Positions 52,026-64,000 are shown, numbered from the stretch's first letter. The stretch: DNA of 64,000 nt from Mortierella sp. BCC40632 (GCA_011634665.1 WAEK01000016.1:1166001-1230000); one strand, 5' to 3'. A program made the numbers and translations. Notes: generated by a model from the sequence alone, not told the origin.

Positions 52026-52910
52026 ATGTCGAACTCAGATTCCGAGCCAGAGCTCTCCGCAGAGACCCTCAGGATCCTCCAGCAGGTCATGCATGAACAG
52101 CAGGAACAGCAAGACAAGTTTGAACGACTTCGACAACAGGCCGAGATGCGGTTTGACGAGGTGCAGCAACAGAATGACTCGGACAAAACAACGGACAACC
52201 AAGAAGCCGAGGCTTTGACAATGGACATTTTCAGTGAGGATTGGCAACTGAGCCAGTTCTGGTACGACGAAGAAACTTCGGAGAAGCTTGCTCAAGAGAT
52301 CCTGGATAACATCACTCCAGAGAGTGTTGTCTGCTGCATTAGCTCGCCTACGGCCTATGTTAAGCTCATGGTATGAAAAGGCTACATGCCTTTTTTTTTT
52401 TTTTTTTTTTTGTGGACACAGGAGAATCTTCGTTCGCCTACAGAATATACTCATTATCACTCTTCTGCCTGTTACTTCCCGACGCTGCTCTTTCAGTCAA
52501 TGAACCCACCCAACAAGAACAACCTGTTCCTCTTTGAATACGATACGCGGTTCAACCTCTATGGCAAACAATTCATTCATTACGACTACTCGTCCCCAGT
52601 GGAATTCAGACTTGCCAAAGAGCTGCAGCACTCTGTGGACATGATTGTTGTTGACCCTCCTTTCCTTTCGGAAGAGTGTCTCACAAAGACTCTTGAGACT
52701 GTCAAGCACCTACTTAAACCTGCATCGGGATCGTCAGAAGGAGGAAAGGTGGTGTTGTGTACAGGTTTGACCATGGCCAATGTAGCGAGTCAGTCTTTCA
52801 AAGGACTTGATATGACGACCTTCCATCCTAGTCATCGGAACGGTCTTTCCAACGACTTTAGATGTTATGTGAACTACAAGTCTCGGCAGTTTCATCACTT
52901 GTCTTCTTAG
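52026..52910 (+). CDS. EFM5: eEF1A lysine methyltransferase
   Basis: Class I SAM-dependent methyltransferase (human EEF1AKMT1, yeast Efm5) that modifies a lysine of elongation factor eEF1A. Start at 52026 (MSNSDSEPELSAETLRILQQ), a coiled-coil-like glutamine-rich N-terminal part, then EDWQLSQFWYDEETSEKLAQ as in all family members, CCISSPTAYVKLM, an intron with poly(T), NNLFLFEYDTRFNLYGKQFI, and the catalytic-type motif DMIVVDPPFLSEECLTKTLE. Ends NDFRCYVNYKSRQFHHLSS, close to the family end. Length about 250 residues. The acceptor after the intron is most simply CTTTCAG just before SMNPPN; a nearer acceptor would add about 20 residues. A 31-nt poly(A) tract sits just past the stop. Confidence 0.92.
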
Positions 52911-52919
52911 AAAACTCCG

Positions 52920-52955
<36 letters not shown>

Positions 52956-53388
52956 AGATCCTAAACAGACTATCAAACTAGCTCTGTTGGACAGAAATGG
53001 ACGACCGATGGAACTTTTGTCTGATGTATGGAGAAATTTAATATACACGCGGAAGAACGAAAAGGTGGGTGGATACTAGAAAGTATGAATTGCAAGTCTG
53101 GAGGTCACTGGTCGGTAGAAATCAATGACTTAATTGCAATGCGGTCAGAGTGACTTTTTTTAGGATAGAAGGGGGGGCGGGGCGGAAAGGCCATCAGGGC
53201 GAGCTTAAGAATTGGAGATGGGCAGGAAGGAGGTTGTTTCATGGACAAAGCGTACGGTTATACTGTCCTGTTACGTGGTTGACGTGGGTGGGGATGGCGA
53301 GGGTTTCCAAGTTGGAGGTGTCCTCATGGGCGATTTCTCTATGTGCCATCTTTTGTTCAGCGTGCTGATCAGACGTTGACTGTTTGCT
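52911..53388. other. Intergenic between convergent EFM5 and Rab32
   Basis: 3' flanks only. Poly(A) at about 52923-52953. No gene seen. Confidence 0.65.
52923..52953. repeat. Poly(A) tract, about 31 nt
   Basis: Homopolymer just downstream of the EFM5 stop codon. Confidence 0.9.
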
Positions 53389-55047
53389 TTAGCAGCATCC
53401 CTCTTTGGGCCGTGGCTGATCCAGATGAATCTTGTCGTTTGCCTGCGCTCCTGCTTCCTCCTGTTGCGCACGGGCAGCCTCTCGGCTCATGATCTCCTCT
53501 AATAAATACTGCGCCGCGTCATCGATGTTGCTATTATCCTTTGCCGAGGTCCCAAACCTATCGTCCGTCACGAATGGATTTTAGTGCAAAAAAAAAAAAA
53601 AAAAAAAAAGGGAGAACAAGGAGGTTCAATATGAGATGATGATCGACAGAACTCGACAGAAGGAGCCTTTTTTTAACCAAATACTTACCACTTCAAAAAA
53701 CCATGTTCGTCACAAAAATTGTCGAGCTCTTCGGTATCAAGTGGACTGGACATCTCGTCTTGCAAGTCGATCTGAATAGAGAAAGGGGGACTACCGTTAG
53801 ACCTTTCGGAAAGTCCAAAAATTAAACTCAAGACAGACTTGAGGCTAGTTCAAGTACAACAGTCAATTCGAGCTACCTTGTTGGCCAAAAGGATAACGGG
53901 AATGGGCTCTCCACCTGGCAAGGACACCTTCGAGTCCAAGTCGGCTTTCCACTTTGAAACGGCCTCAAACGTCTTGGGGCGGGTCACATCATAAACGACA
54001 AGGGCTGCCACCGCCTCCTTGTAGTACACCTGCTCGCGAAAAAAGTAGAAAGGACAATGAGTCAAGTCAGACGCTATTTCTTCCTGTTCCAACAACAGAG
54101 CATAAGGATTATCCATGTCCCTGATGATTAAAAGGCGAAGCGAAAGATGCTGTTCGAAAAAACAGCATGATTGACCCTGAATATAATGCAATCTCTTTGA
54201 CACTATGTCTGCGGTCTACCGCTACAGTAGTCTGTGTTTACTGCATATCCCGATCTCGCCGGACCCCTGTTCCTGAAAAGGCATCAGACTCCCTGTCGCT
54301 TGTTCGCGGACCCGTGAACATGTCCCCCTTTTTGGTGGGTGAGTTGAGGGGAAGGGGGAAAGAGTTCAAGGTGTAGAGGATATCCTCTCTCCTTCTCAAT
54401 GGCCAGCCAAGAATGCTTACCCGCGTCATATTTCCAAAGCGCTCTTGACCAGCAATATCCCAGAGCTGGAGCCTGACGACAGTATCGGGTGACCATTGGA
54501 TCACCTTTAGCGCAAAGTCGACTCCAATCTACGTTTCCATATTTGTTTTGACAGTATTTTAGCGTTCGCACAGAAGAGCCATTGCGGTCATCAACACCCC
54601 ACGTCGTGGCAGGCCAGTTAATTGTGGTGGTGGAAATGGTGGTGGTTGCAGCGATTGCAGAGACCGAGGAGGATAGCAATAACAGAGCCGGGTCAAACCA
54701 GGACGATCGCGTGTTTCGGGTGCAACGATGTCATTGAGCAGCAGATTGGAACACAGAAAAAGAGCAGAACAGAACAGGGTAGGAGACAGAGCATGGATGG
54801 AACAGAAAAAGAGAAGATAAGCACAGGGTTAGCTGACAGCACACCTGTCGGTCAACGGGACATTCACCAAGCAAGGAGCAGCAACACCAACAGTGCCCAG
54901 AAAACATACAGTTGACTTGTAGTTTTGCGAAAAGATGTTGTGGACATAGCGCTTGATGATGGATGTCTTTCCTGTGCCGAGATCGCCAATGACGAGGATC
55001 TTGTAGAGGTACTCGCGGATCTCTGCTGGATAAGGGCTATCGTACAT
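53389..55047 (-). CDS. RAB32: Rab32/Rab38-class small GTPase
   Basis: Rab32-class GTPases act in traffic to lysosome-related organelles and at ER-mitochondria contacts in animals and protists. Start at 55047 (MYDSPYPAEIREYLYKILVI). Motifs: P-loop GDLGTGKTS; switch I region KST-IGVDFALKV; the subfamily-typical WDIAGQERFGNMTR (Ile where most Rabs have Thr); VYYKEAVAALVVYDVTRPKT; NK-ID split by an intron; TSAKDNSN for the SAK loop. Ends in GCC, a geranylgeranylation site. Five exons: donors GTATGT (54910), GTAAGC (54421), GTAGCT (about 53877) and GTAAGT (about 53698) are in phase. The segment TFEAVSKWKADLDSKV and the insert LPGGEPIP are Rab32 hallmarks. Normal length, about 215 residues. Confidence 0.92.
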
Positions 55048-56055
55048 TGTCGAGATGGGCTAGTACCGAAATGGGACAGGGATCAGGCAAGAGTGGCGGG
55101 AGGTGGAGAAGCACAAACGACAAAGGAAACAAGGAAAGGAAAACCGGGAGCGAGAGGAGCGAAAGAGGGAGAAAAGAGAGTGTGTAGTGCTGGCGAGGTG
55201 GTGGGGTGAAGAGTAAAGAAGGATGAAGGGAGATGGTAGAGTGTTGATGAAGAGAAGTGATGGAAAAAGTAGAGAAAAGAGAGAAGGGAGATGATTCGCA
55301 ATCGAGCCAGGAAAAGGAGCATGCGGCATGGACGACTGTCTTCTTTTTTCCTCGAGCCCGAGCAGGGAATAGCACCTGACAGAACAGTCCACCTGCCTCT
55401 CCTCCACTCTCTTTCTCTCTCTTTTTTTCCTACGACTCGCCACCACTTGGACTTGATCGTTCTTTCTATCGAGTACTTCTACAGCCTGTATGCATCAATG
55501 GATGCTGTTTGTAAAAGGTACGCTCAGGTCCTGTAGAGACTAGCTGCATCAGCTAAAGGGCCATGTCCACGCTTCCCCCACTCGAGTCCGTGCAGCCGGC
55601 TATCGCCGAGCTTAAAGGCAAAGAGTTTTTTCAGAACAGCATGGGTGCCGATGCAGATGCAGATATATAGTGTCACCTGACCTTGAGGAGCTTTTTTTCT
55701 CTCTCTCTCTCTTTTTTTCTTTTTTTTTTTTTTTTTGATCAACCTACACAGGGAAAAGGGCCAATCCCACCCCACCACCCCCGTCATCATCTCACCGACG
55801 CCGCCTTCGCCGCAGCCTCGTTCCGCTACAAACACACACACAGACACCCACACACAGACGCACATACACATACCAGCTTGCTTAGCTGGATCATCTCTTC
55901 CTCTCTTTCCTCTCCACTCTCTGATCACGTTCATCCCATCCGCCCGCGTGTCCACCGAGCGGATTTCTAACCGGCCTCCCCGCAGATCATGTATGCCTTC
56001 CCTCTCTCCTCGATCTGGCTGATCCCTGGATCCTTCTACCACCACCCGCTCACTG

Positions 56056-56094
<39 letters not shown>

Positions 56095-56325
56095 TTCTCT
56101 TTTTCTTCCTCTTTCTCAAGTGACATGTTCGTCTGACTCTGCACCTACTTTATCTCTATGTCCCTTTCTTTTGCCCGATTAGCATTCCCGCCGCCGCGCA
56201 GGTCTTGCAAGCCGGATCTTTCGTTTCACACGAGCACAGGCATCGAGAGCGCTTGTTGATTCGCTCCGAACATCCCACTCTCTGTCGCACCATCCAACAG
56301 CGCATTTCACCACTACCGAACCAGG
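55048..56325. promoter_or_regulatory. Divergent interval between Rab32 and helicase genes
   Basis: About 1.3 kb carrying both promoters. Plus strand is strongly C/T-rich: (TC) runs at about 55695-55712 and 56060-56100, poly(T) at about 55720-55737, and a CACACA-type stretch at 55830-55875. No gene recognised. Confidence 0.55.
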
Positions 56326-59300
56326 ATGCCGCCACGCTATCAACCACCCCATCGATCAAGCTACAACAACAGCAACGTCAATAATCCGAATCACCCTCAT
56401 TACCTCCAGCCTTATCCACCTTCGTATAACGACCCGGCCACGCCCTATACGCCTCCACAGCGAGGCGGTGGCCGTGGTGGCAACCACATCAACGGTAACC
56501 CTGACTGGGATCGGGACCGCCGAGATACTGACAATCGTAGCGGAGGTCCCTATGGCTCTCGAGGATATGGAAGCTACCATGGGCGTGGAGGTCGCGGCGG
56601 TGGACGGGGTGGACCTCGATCTGCCCCAATGCCCGCGCCTAAACCCGAACGTGTTTATCTCTACGACCAACGCCACCTCGACAATTCCTACAACACCAAA
56701 CACGATGATAGCACAGCAGAGAAGGGTGAACGTTGGTGGGACAATCCAAAGAACTACCTTCAATTTGTCTGTCGTGCGATCGAACCACCACCACAGTTTG
56801 AGATCATTCCGATGCCTGGTCTGCCGATGAACTGGATCCGGATGGAGTTCAAGGTCCAGACACCGGACCCAGACCTGGTCATCATTGGCCGTGGGGATGG
56901 CAAGAACAAAAAAGATGCCGAGAAATTCTGCGCACTTGATCTCTGCTATCAGCTCGAGAAACATTCGCTTATCGAGTACTACCGTCAATATGGCCGTGGC
57001 AAGAAAAACATTGCGAAATCCCCTAAAGATTGGGCAGTGAACTTCTTTACAAACAAAAAAGTGGGTCTTCCAAAGTATGTCACCAAAAAAGACCCTGCTA
57101 CGGACACCTTCACTTCAACCCTGTCGCTTGAAGGCATTGTAGGGACTGGAAGAGGTCAGACTGAACAGGAAGCCGAGGTTGCAGCTGCGACACAGTTCCA
57201 GCAGATAGCTGTTGCTCGTGGCGCCACCATTGCCCAGTCGCAGCCAGGGTCGGTCGAGGAAGCTGGAATGACCATCGAGGTTGCCAAAAAGTTTGTTGAT
57301 TATTACATCCGCACTTTCACCTTGGGACCACCCTACATTGACTACCACAGCAGTGGAAAGACGCACCAAGCTTTGTGGCAGGCCGATTTGTTTATTCGCG
57401 ACCAGATAATGGGTACTGGCAAAAAGAGAAGCAAAAAAGATGCTGAACATATGGCCTACGTCGATGCTGCAGTCAACATGCGTAAAGAGTCGGAGGCTAT
57501 TTGGCTTCAGTTCGAGTCAACAAAGGATAACAAGGGCAAACATGCGGATGTGGTCAGGGCAGCACCCAATATTCATATTGGTATGGATGAGAATGTCCGA
57601 AAGGATATTGAATATATGGTTAGCGATCTCAAGCGTCAGTCGTTCTTTACAGCGCGCCGTCCTCAGCTTGGTGCCGGGACCTCTGCTGAGGCTTCTGGCG
57701 ACTCAAAGGGTGGCCAAGACCCACAGGCTGCCAATGCTGGTCGCGGAAATGGCAACCACAGAAGAAATCACCGTCATTTGGTTGGGAAGCTAGACGTGCA
57801 GCAGGCAGCAGGCAAGTCGGCACGCCTCTTTGACCAACTAAAATCTTACGAACACAACCCATCAATGGCCAAGGTTCGAGAAAGTCGTGCATCTTTGCCC
57901 ATCTCTCAATATACAGAGGAAATCACGGCCAAGATCCACGACAATGATGTGATTGTGCTCGTTGGACAGACAGGTTGCGGCAAGACCACGCAACTGCCTC
58001 AAATCATTCTAGAAGACTTTACTCGACGTCGCCAAGGAGGTGTCTGCAACATCATTTGTACTCAGCCCCGTAGGATTGCTGCCATCTCAGTCGCACAGCG
58101 AGTTGCCTTTGAACGTGGCGAGCGTGTTGGTCAGTCTGTGGGTTACCAGGTCCGATTCGATAACCAACAGCCCATGCCAGGAGGATCAATTCTTTATTGT
58201 ACTACAGGAATCTTTTTGAGAATGATGCATACGGAAGGATCTTCGACGCCCTCCACGGGAGCCGGGCCAGGATCTGCAACGACCGCCGTTGCTCCTGTCG
58301 CCCATGACCCCTTCCGTGACGTGTCTCACATCGTGGTCGATGAGGTACATGAGAGAGACATCGATACGGATTTCTTGCTAGTGTTGCTGAGACAGATGCA
58401 GCGAGAGCGCCGAGCAAAGGGTTTGCCGGTCATCAAGCTGATTCTCATGAGCGCCACCATCGACACAGGCTTGTTCGCATCTTACTTTGGAGAAGGCTTT
58501 AAGGGTGGGCAGTGTCCGTCTATTTCTGTCCCAGGACGAACCTTCCCTGTCAAGCAAAACTACCTGGATGATCTCTTGAACGAGATGCACAAGATGCATT
58601 CTCCTTCCTCCATGAGCTCACTCTCGCGACATGAGCAAACAACAAAGTATATCCATCGAGAGATGAATATCCAGCCTGTTGGGCCGCCTCAACAACCCGC
58701 TCCACACAATCGGCCACTCAAGCGCCCTGGAACAGAAGTTAATTCAACAGATAGCGACGATGAGATCGATGATGTTGATGACAGCGAGCTCGACTATGCC
58801 GAGAGCGTGCTCAACCAAGCGCGCAGTGTCTCGAGGATGCCACGCGATGAGATTCTGGATGCCGAGATACCAGCCTATTTAATTGCCATGACAATTGCCC
58901 ACATTGCTTTGACAACTCCACCCACGGGTGCCATCCTCTGCTTTTTGTCTGGATGGGAGGATATCCAGGAGGTACAGCGACAGCTTATGAACACGTCCCC
59001 GCTCGGGGTTGATTTCAACGATCAAAACCGATTCCGTATTCATATGCTCCACTCGACACTCCCGTCTATCTCACAACAAGAAGTCTTTGAGCCACTTACT
59101 GACTCACGCATGCGCAAGATCATCCTGGCGACCAATATTGCAGAAACCAGTATCACCATTCAGGACGTAGTCTATGTGGTTGACAGTGCTAAAGTGAAGG
59201 AGACCAATTACGATCCCACAAAGCGTATGACAACCCTTTTGCCAACGTGGATTAGCGCATCGAGCTTGAAGCAGCGAGCAGGAAGAGCTGGACGTGTCCA

Positions 59301-61513
59301 GGAAGGTCAATACTACTGTATGATGTCTCTTCGACGACGAGAACTGCTGGATGCATTTTCGATCCCAGAGATGCTGAGGTCCGATCTTCAAGAGATTTGT
59401 CTGCATATCAAGTCAGTCGATAGTTCCCCTTCTACTAAGATTGCCAATGTGCTGGCCGAGGCGATTCAACCACCAGATCAATTGAGTGTGTCAGATGCAC
59501 TGGCCCAGTTGATGTCGTTGGGAGCGATGGATCGAGACGAGAATCTAACGCCGCTGGGAAGAGTGCTGGCCACACTCCCTGTCGAGCCAAGCTTTGGGCG
59601 ATGTCTGATTCTTAGCTGTGTCTTCCGATGCCTGGACCCTGTTTTGACGCTCTGCGCTTCATTGGGCACGAAGGACGTCTTTGTTTCGCCTATTATGAAA
59701 AAGGAGCAGGTAAGCACTCCCGTCTCTCCCTTTGTTACTGTCTCATGCTTTGTGGGATGATACACACCCATGGGAATGATATGCTAATATATCAACACTT
59801 TGTTTGGATGAATAGGCGGATCGCTCTAAGATGAAGTGGGCAAAGGATCTGAACAGTGACCACCTTGCCATGATGAATGCATACAATGCATGGCAAGAAG
59901 TGATCGCTTCAGCTGTCACCATGGAGAACCGAACAGGCGAACGAGGTGACCCCACCAGGGCTTCGTTCAACTTTACAGATCAAAACTTCTTGAGTCGCCA
60001 GGCACTCGAGAATGTCAAGCGTGCCAAGGCTCAGCTGCTGAGTCTACTCGAGAAGGCAGGTGTGGTGCCTACCATGACTTTCCAAATGAAGCAGCAGCAA
60101 CAACAACAGCAACAACAGCAGCAGCAATCGGGGCAAACGGCAGGATCACCGTCATCAGCCCCGACGGCGTTCGAGATGGGACCAACGGACTACAATCGCA
60201 ACTCCAATTGTATTCCTTTGCTGAGAGCAATGATCTGTGCAGGAGTCTTCCCCAACATCTCGTACAAGTCGAGCAAAAAGATTCATCGAACACGCCATGA
60301 CAACACATGCATTGTTCACCCAGGCTCGGTCAACTCGATGAGAGGTGAAAAGATGCTCTTCCCGGACCAAGTACCGGAGCCAGGCTCCTTGTATGCATTC
60401 TCGACCAAGGTCCGAACGGGGGAGACTCAAATCTTTTTGCGCAACACGACACGACTGGATCCGATCTCGATCTTGTTGTTCGCGGGCGAGAACGATGTCG
60501 AGGCTGTGGGCTATAATCAGCTGGTTGTGGACAATTGGTGGAAGTTCAACGGATCGGAGAGGACGATCCGGACTGTCAAGGCATTGAGAGAGCTGATGAA
60601 TGATGGATTTGAAAAGATGTTTTTGATCTTGGATTACAAATCCCGTTACCAACATCAACAACGTGGACTCAGCGGTCAACAGCAGCAGCAGCAACAACAG
60701 CAACAAGGCCAGATTTTGCAGCCTCAAGCCAGGAATGGATATGGCAATTTGAGTGGGTTCAATGATAGTCATCGATCAACTCCTTCACCACAGCTTGGAT
60801 ATTATGGTGTTGGCTTGGACCTCTCGCAGCCGCTCCTCACCTCAGGACAAGGTGAAGGTTATGATGATGGAATGGATATGGAGACTCTGCTGAGCCAGGC
60901 GATGGAATCTGGAAAGGACTGGCTAGAACAACCTGCGATGGTGAGACTAGTTGATTGTGTGGTCGAGCTGCTGCAAAACTCAGATGAAGAGATGGTGATA
61001 AACATGGCTGCCAACAACAACAACAGCAACGGGTACTATGGACACCAACAGCTCCATCATTACCAAGGATACTCTGGGCATCACCCTCATCACCATGGTC
61101 AAGGTTATTTCAACGGCAATGGAGGTAGTGGGTACAATAGTGGATATGGTAGTGGAAGTAATTCTGGACGAAGCTCGGCAATGGATCACCACCCCTCTGC
61201 GAACCAGCCACACCTTGCTTTCCCGACGAGCTCCAGAGCTTACGCAGGAGGACCTGGGGCAGCTGGAGGAGGGCCTGGATCGTATTATGGAAGTGGAGGA
61301 AACCATAGTAATAATGGTAGCCGGCCTGGTAGCCGTGCAGGATACTCTTCTTCGTCCTACGGATACAATCATCACCCAGGCCACCATCCAGCGCATCATC
61401 ATCATTCGCATTCACCTCACCCGATGATGCCTCCAATGAGCCAAGACCCACGAGAGATGTGGACGACCAACGCAGGTCAAGGCATGGGCGGAAACCAACA
61501 ATCATGGTTCTAA
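56326..61513 (+). CDS. Large DEAH-box RNA helicase with dsRNA-binding domains
   Basis: ATP-dependent RNA helicase of the DHX9/DHX36 group. Two exons (56326-59709, 59816-61513) give 1693 residues. The N-terminus is proline then RGG-rich (GGRGGNH, YHGRGGRGGGRGG). Two to three dsRBD-like folds follow: about 140-215 (NPKNYLQFVCRAIEPPPQFE), 245-300 (TSTLSLEGIVGTGRGQTEQE), and a third at about 325-385. Helicase motifs in order: GQTGCGKTTQ (about 546), TQPRRIAA, DEVHER (about 671), SATID (about 708), ATNIAETSIT, QRAGRAGRV (about 983); the ratchet/winged-helix and OB-fold regions extend into exon 2 (NTTRLDPISILLFAG). The acidic insert DSDDEIDDVDDSELDYAES lies between the two RecA lobes. The tail has two glutamine runs (60090-60125, 60680-60706) and Gly/His/Tyr/Ser-rich low complexity, suited to RNA-granule association. 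DEVH rather than DEIH is typical for this group. Confidence 0.93.
60090..60127 (+). repeat. CAG/CAA repeat coding polyglutamine
   Basis: Mixed CAG and CAA codons encode a run of about 12 Gln inside the helicase C-terminal part. Confidence 0.9.
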
Positions 61514-61812
61514 GTTTTCATTCTTTCTTCCCTCCCTCTCCCCCTCTCCCCTTTTCTTTCTCTTTCTCTCTTTCTCTTTCTCTCTCTCGCCCTTTGTTAC
61601 TTTGTTACTTTTTTTTTTTTTTTTTAGACTGTTGCTTTAACGCTTCGTACTCTTACTCTCTTACAATCCGATCCACGCATTCCTATCCTCTACTTCATAT
61701 TCTTACACACACACACCCCCTCCTCTCAAAGTAAAAAGCATAAACCATGGAATAAAAAAATTGAGAGATTTTACCAAAGGAAGAAAAAAAGAAAGAAAGA
61801 AAGAAAGAAAAC
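61514..61812. other. Intergenic between convergent helicase and Q-rich gene
   Basis: CT-rich (61525-61590), poly(T) at about 61608-61625 and an AAAG microsatellite at about 61785-61809. No gene seen. Confidence 0.65.
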
Positions 61813-62233
61813 TTATACACTAAGCAAGAATTCGACTCCAGTTCCTGTCACTTGGATTCCTCCTCCTCCTCCTCCTCCTTCACCACTTCCTTCTTCGATG
61901 GGCTCCTTGCTGCTATTATTATTATTACACGGATCTTCGTCCAATTGACCATCCAGTCCCATGGGCAAATAACTGGCCTGAGCCAGGATTGCTGATGGCG
62001 ACAACATTTCAGATAGTGTCGACGAGAGTAATGACGATCCAGCCGAGGATGAAAGCTGAGGCGTGCCTCCTCGCGAGGAACTCAACGGCTCCATCAAGGG
62101 TGTATCGAGCAAACTCTGTGGGTGTTGAGACAGGTTCTCGAGCGAAGTCTGAGTGTCCGACCCTAAGGAACCTTGTTGATGCTGTTGTTGCCGATGCTGT
62201 TGTTGTTGCCGGTGATGATGATGATGATGATGC

Positions 62234-62288
<55 letters not shown>

Positions 62289-64000
62289 GCTGTTGTTGCT
62301 GTTGTTGTTGTTGTTGCTGTTGTTGTTGAAGCAAAAGCTCTTGTTGGAGCCACAATGGGTCAGCAGTCGGCTCAAACTCAAGTCCCAGCTCTAATCCTTG
62401 AGAGAGTTCTCCAGGTGAAGAAGAGAGGATTGGATCAGTGGATAAATGCGAGAGCTGACGATAGTCCAGAGGACGATGCCGTGGATCGGTGAGATCATGA
62501 CCACTGCCACCATCACTAATATTACCACCGCCACCACCACCAATGCTACGACGATGCGGCATGAATGGGGAACTCATTGGGTCCGAAAACGCTGTCATGT
62601 CCGAAGAAGCTCCATTGTCGTGGCCACCGCCAGCGGGACGCACATCTGGGAACCAATCGTAGAGGTCAGTCGACACGGGATCACTGTGTAGATCATATCG
62701 TTCCAATTCTGACACGGGTGTACCAACACTGCTTCCATATCCTGTAAACGTCCCATAGTCCTCACCAAGGTCTGAATACAAGAGATGATCAATGTTGGGT
62801 GCTTCAAAGTCACCATCGTCGTCATCCAAGACAGGCAGTGGAACATAGTTGCTCTCCACTGTATTCATTCCAACCACAGGTTCAGAAAGAGAAGATGCCG
62901 AGGCAATAACCGAACTTGTATTGGACTGAATGCCAACTGTTGATGCCGTGGTCATCGCAAAAGGAGATCCTTCGATTAGATGACCTCCCTGAGTTGATGT
63001 TGTGGGGCCATCCTCCTTACCGAGGTCTGACATCCATTGATCAAAACAGGTCAAGTAATCCCTGTTGGTGCTTTGTAATGTTGAAGCGGAATCTGACGAC
63101 TCTGTTGGCAGTGTGACCAAGGATGACGAAATCAGTGGCCCCACAACACCACTCGTCAAAAGACTGTTCTGTAGTGCACTTGTGGTCGATAAGGAAGATC
63201 CTTTGTTATTCAAGCCCATAGCATTTACTAGTGGCCTCACTCCTCTTGTCGTCTCTATAGACGAGACAGATCTTGGATTCTGATTCAATGGAGAAGTGGA
63301 TCTACTATCCACCGCTGTAGGTTTTTGACGCTTCAGACCTCTAGGTGGAACGAGAGAAAGCAAGTCCCGTTGATACTGCTGTTGGGAGGAATATTGATTC
63401 GAATGAGAGTGCTTCTGGCTGAGTGGACTAGAGGGTCGTGTCCGATCTCGGTAAAGATAAGGCGGGTCTCGAGCGGATTGTTCATGCTGAGAAAGATAAT
63501 TCTCCTTGTCCTCATTATTGGGAAGAACACGCTTGTTCCCAAGCAGAACACTTTTGGCTGAAGCAAGTGCGGGCGAGGCAACGGTTAGAGTAGGGAGGAT
63601 ATTGGGATTGGAAGATCTAGCAGTAGCCAAGATATTTTCCGTGCTGGGGGCTTTCTGTACAGGATTCAACGATTTCTTTTTCTTGGGTGTGAGATGGAGG
63701 TTGGATGTAGAGGCGCTGAGTTTTGAGGATGGACTACCCATCCTTTGGGCTGACAAGGGTAAGGATGGCGAAGTTGGCTGTCGACGCTGGTTGAGCAATG
63801 CCTTGAGCGAAGGTTTCTTTTCAGTCTCATCTTGCTCATGAAGCAACTGGAGCAACTGTTTACGCTTTTGCTGTTGTAAAAGAAGTTGTTTTTGTTGTTG
63901 TTCGAGCTGTCGCTGTCTTTGTAACAACTCTTGCTCTCGTTTTTGGTTTTGTTGTAACTTTTGTTGTTGCCTTTGGCGATGCTCTTGTTGTAAGAGTCGG
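61813..64000 (-). CDS. Glutamine-rich protein with coiled-coil N-terminal region, partial
   Basis: Open from the window edge (64000) to a stop at 61813, so the N-terminus is missing and at least 725 residues are seen. The first visible part is rich in Gln, Leu, Lys and Arg (REQELLQRQRQLEQQQKQLL), a likely coiled coil, followed by KKPSLKALLNQRRQP. The rest is mostly Ser/Thr/Pro-rich and disordered, with a short conserved-looking segment DYLTCFDQWMSDLGKEDGP, an acidic stretch PVLDDDDGDFEAPNIDHLLY with YSDLGEDYGTFTGYGSS, and SDPVSTDLYDWFPDV. About 62215-62335 encodes a polyglutamine run with a poly-His block (HHHHHHHH). Ends GIQVTGTGVEFLLSV. The composition resembles transcriptional regulators, with acidic patches that could be activation domains, but no DNA-binding domain is visible here; one may lie beyond the edge. 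Confidence 0.7.
62215..62335 (-). repeat. CAA/CAG trinucleotide repeat (polyQ) with CAT/CAC poly-His
   Basis: Almost uninterrupted (CAA)n on the coding strand with a few CAG codons, adjoining a CAT/CAC run coding eight His. Confidence 0.9.

Overview
The window looks like nuclear DNA of an early-diverging fungus, most plausibly a Mortierella-type (Mortierellomycota/Mucoromycota) species; this is inference. Genes are split by short introns with GTAAGT-type donors, some proteins have fungal hallmarks (MSC2-type zinc transporter, EFM5, ER calreticulin ending in HDEL), and two genes usually missing from yeasts are present (tepsin, the AP-4 accessory protein, and a Rab32/38-class GTPase). Long A/T homopolymers are scattered through introns and intergenic DNA. 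I saw no rRNA, tRNA, CRISPR, bacterial operon or intact transposon.

Layout. 0.2-34.7 kb is a dense housekeeping block, almost all on the minus strand: FIP1 (mRNA 3' processing), a saposin-type acid sphingomyelinase-like phosphodiesterase, SEC23 (COPII coat), RAD9 (9-1-1 checkpoint clamp), tepsin, a SERHL-like alpha/beta hydrolase, then one plus-strand gene (cytosolic aminopeptidase P), a membrane-anchored receptor-like pseudokinase, NTH1 (base-excision repair), a class A FAD monooxygenase and UBLCP1 (proteasome-directed phosphatase).

35.6-42.5 kb is an accessory island on the plus strand. It holds a lineage-type protein with four 26-residue tandem repeats and a PD-(D/E)XK-like C-terminus, a decayed gene with one stop and two frameshifts, a diverged 0.4-kb direct duplication with a 0.4-kb insertion in one copy, and remnants of a kinase-like gene. 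A small cysteine-rich secreted protein with a clear TATA box borders the island.

43.8-64 kb returns to core genes: calreticulin, an MSC2/ZnT5-like zinc transporter, the divergent pair TRMU/MTU1 (mitochondrial tRNA thiolation) and EFM5 (eEF1A methylation), Rab32, a large DEAH-box dsRNA-binding helicase, and a glutamine-rich protein cut by the window edge.

Functional threads: secretory and endolysosomal traffic (SEC23, tepsin, Rab32, calreticulin, sphingomyelinase, zinc transporter), genome maintenance (RAD9, NTH1) and RNA/translation (FIP1, helicase, TRMU, EFM5). Neighbours are not co-transcribed; each has its own promoter, with a few shared divergent intervals. The best candidates for something undescribed are the receptor-like pseudokinase and the repeat/nuclease-fold protein with its degenerate neighbours.
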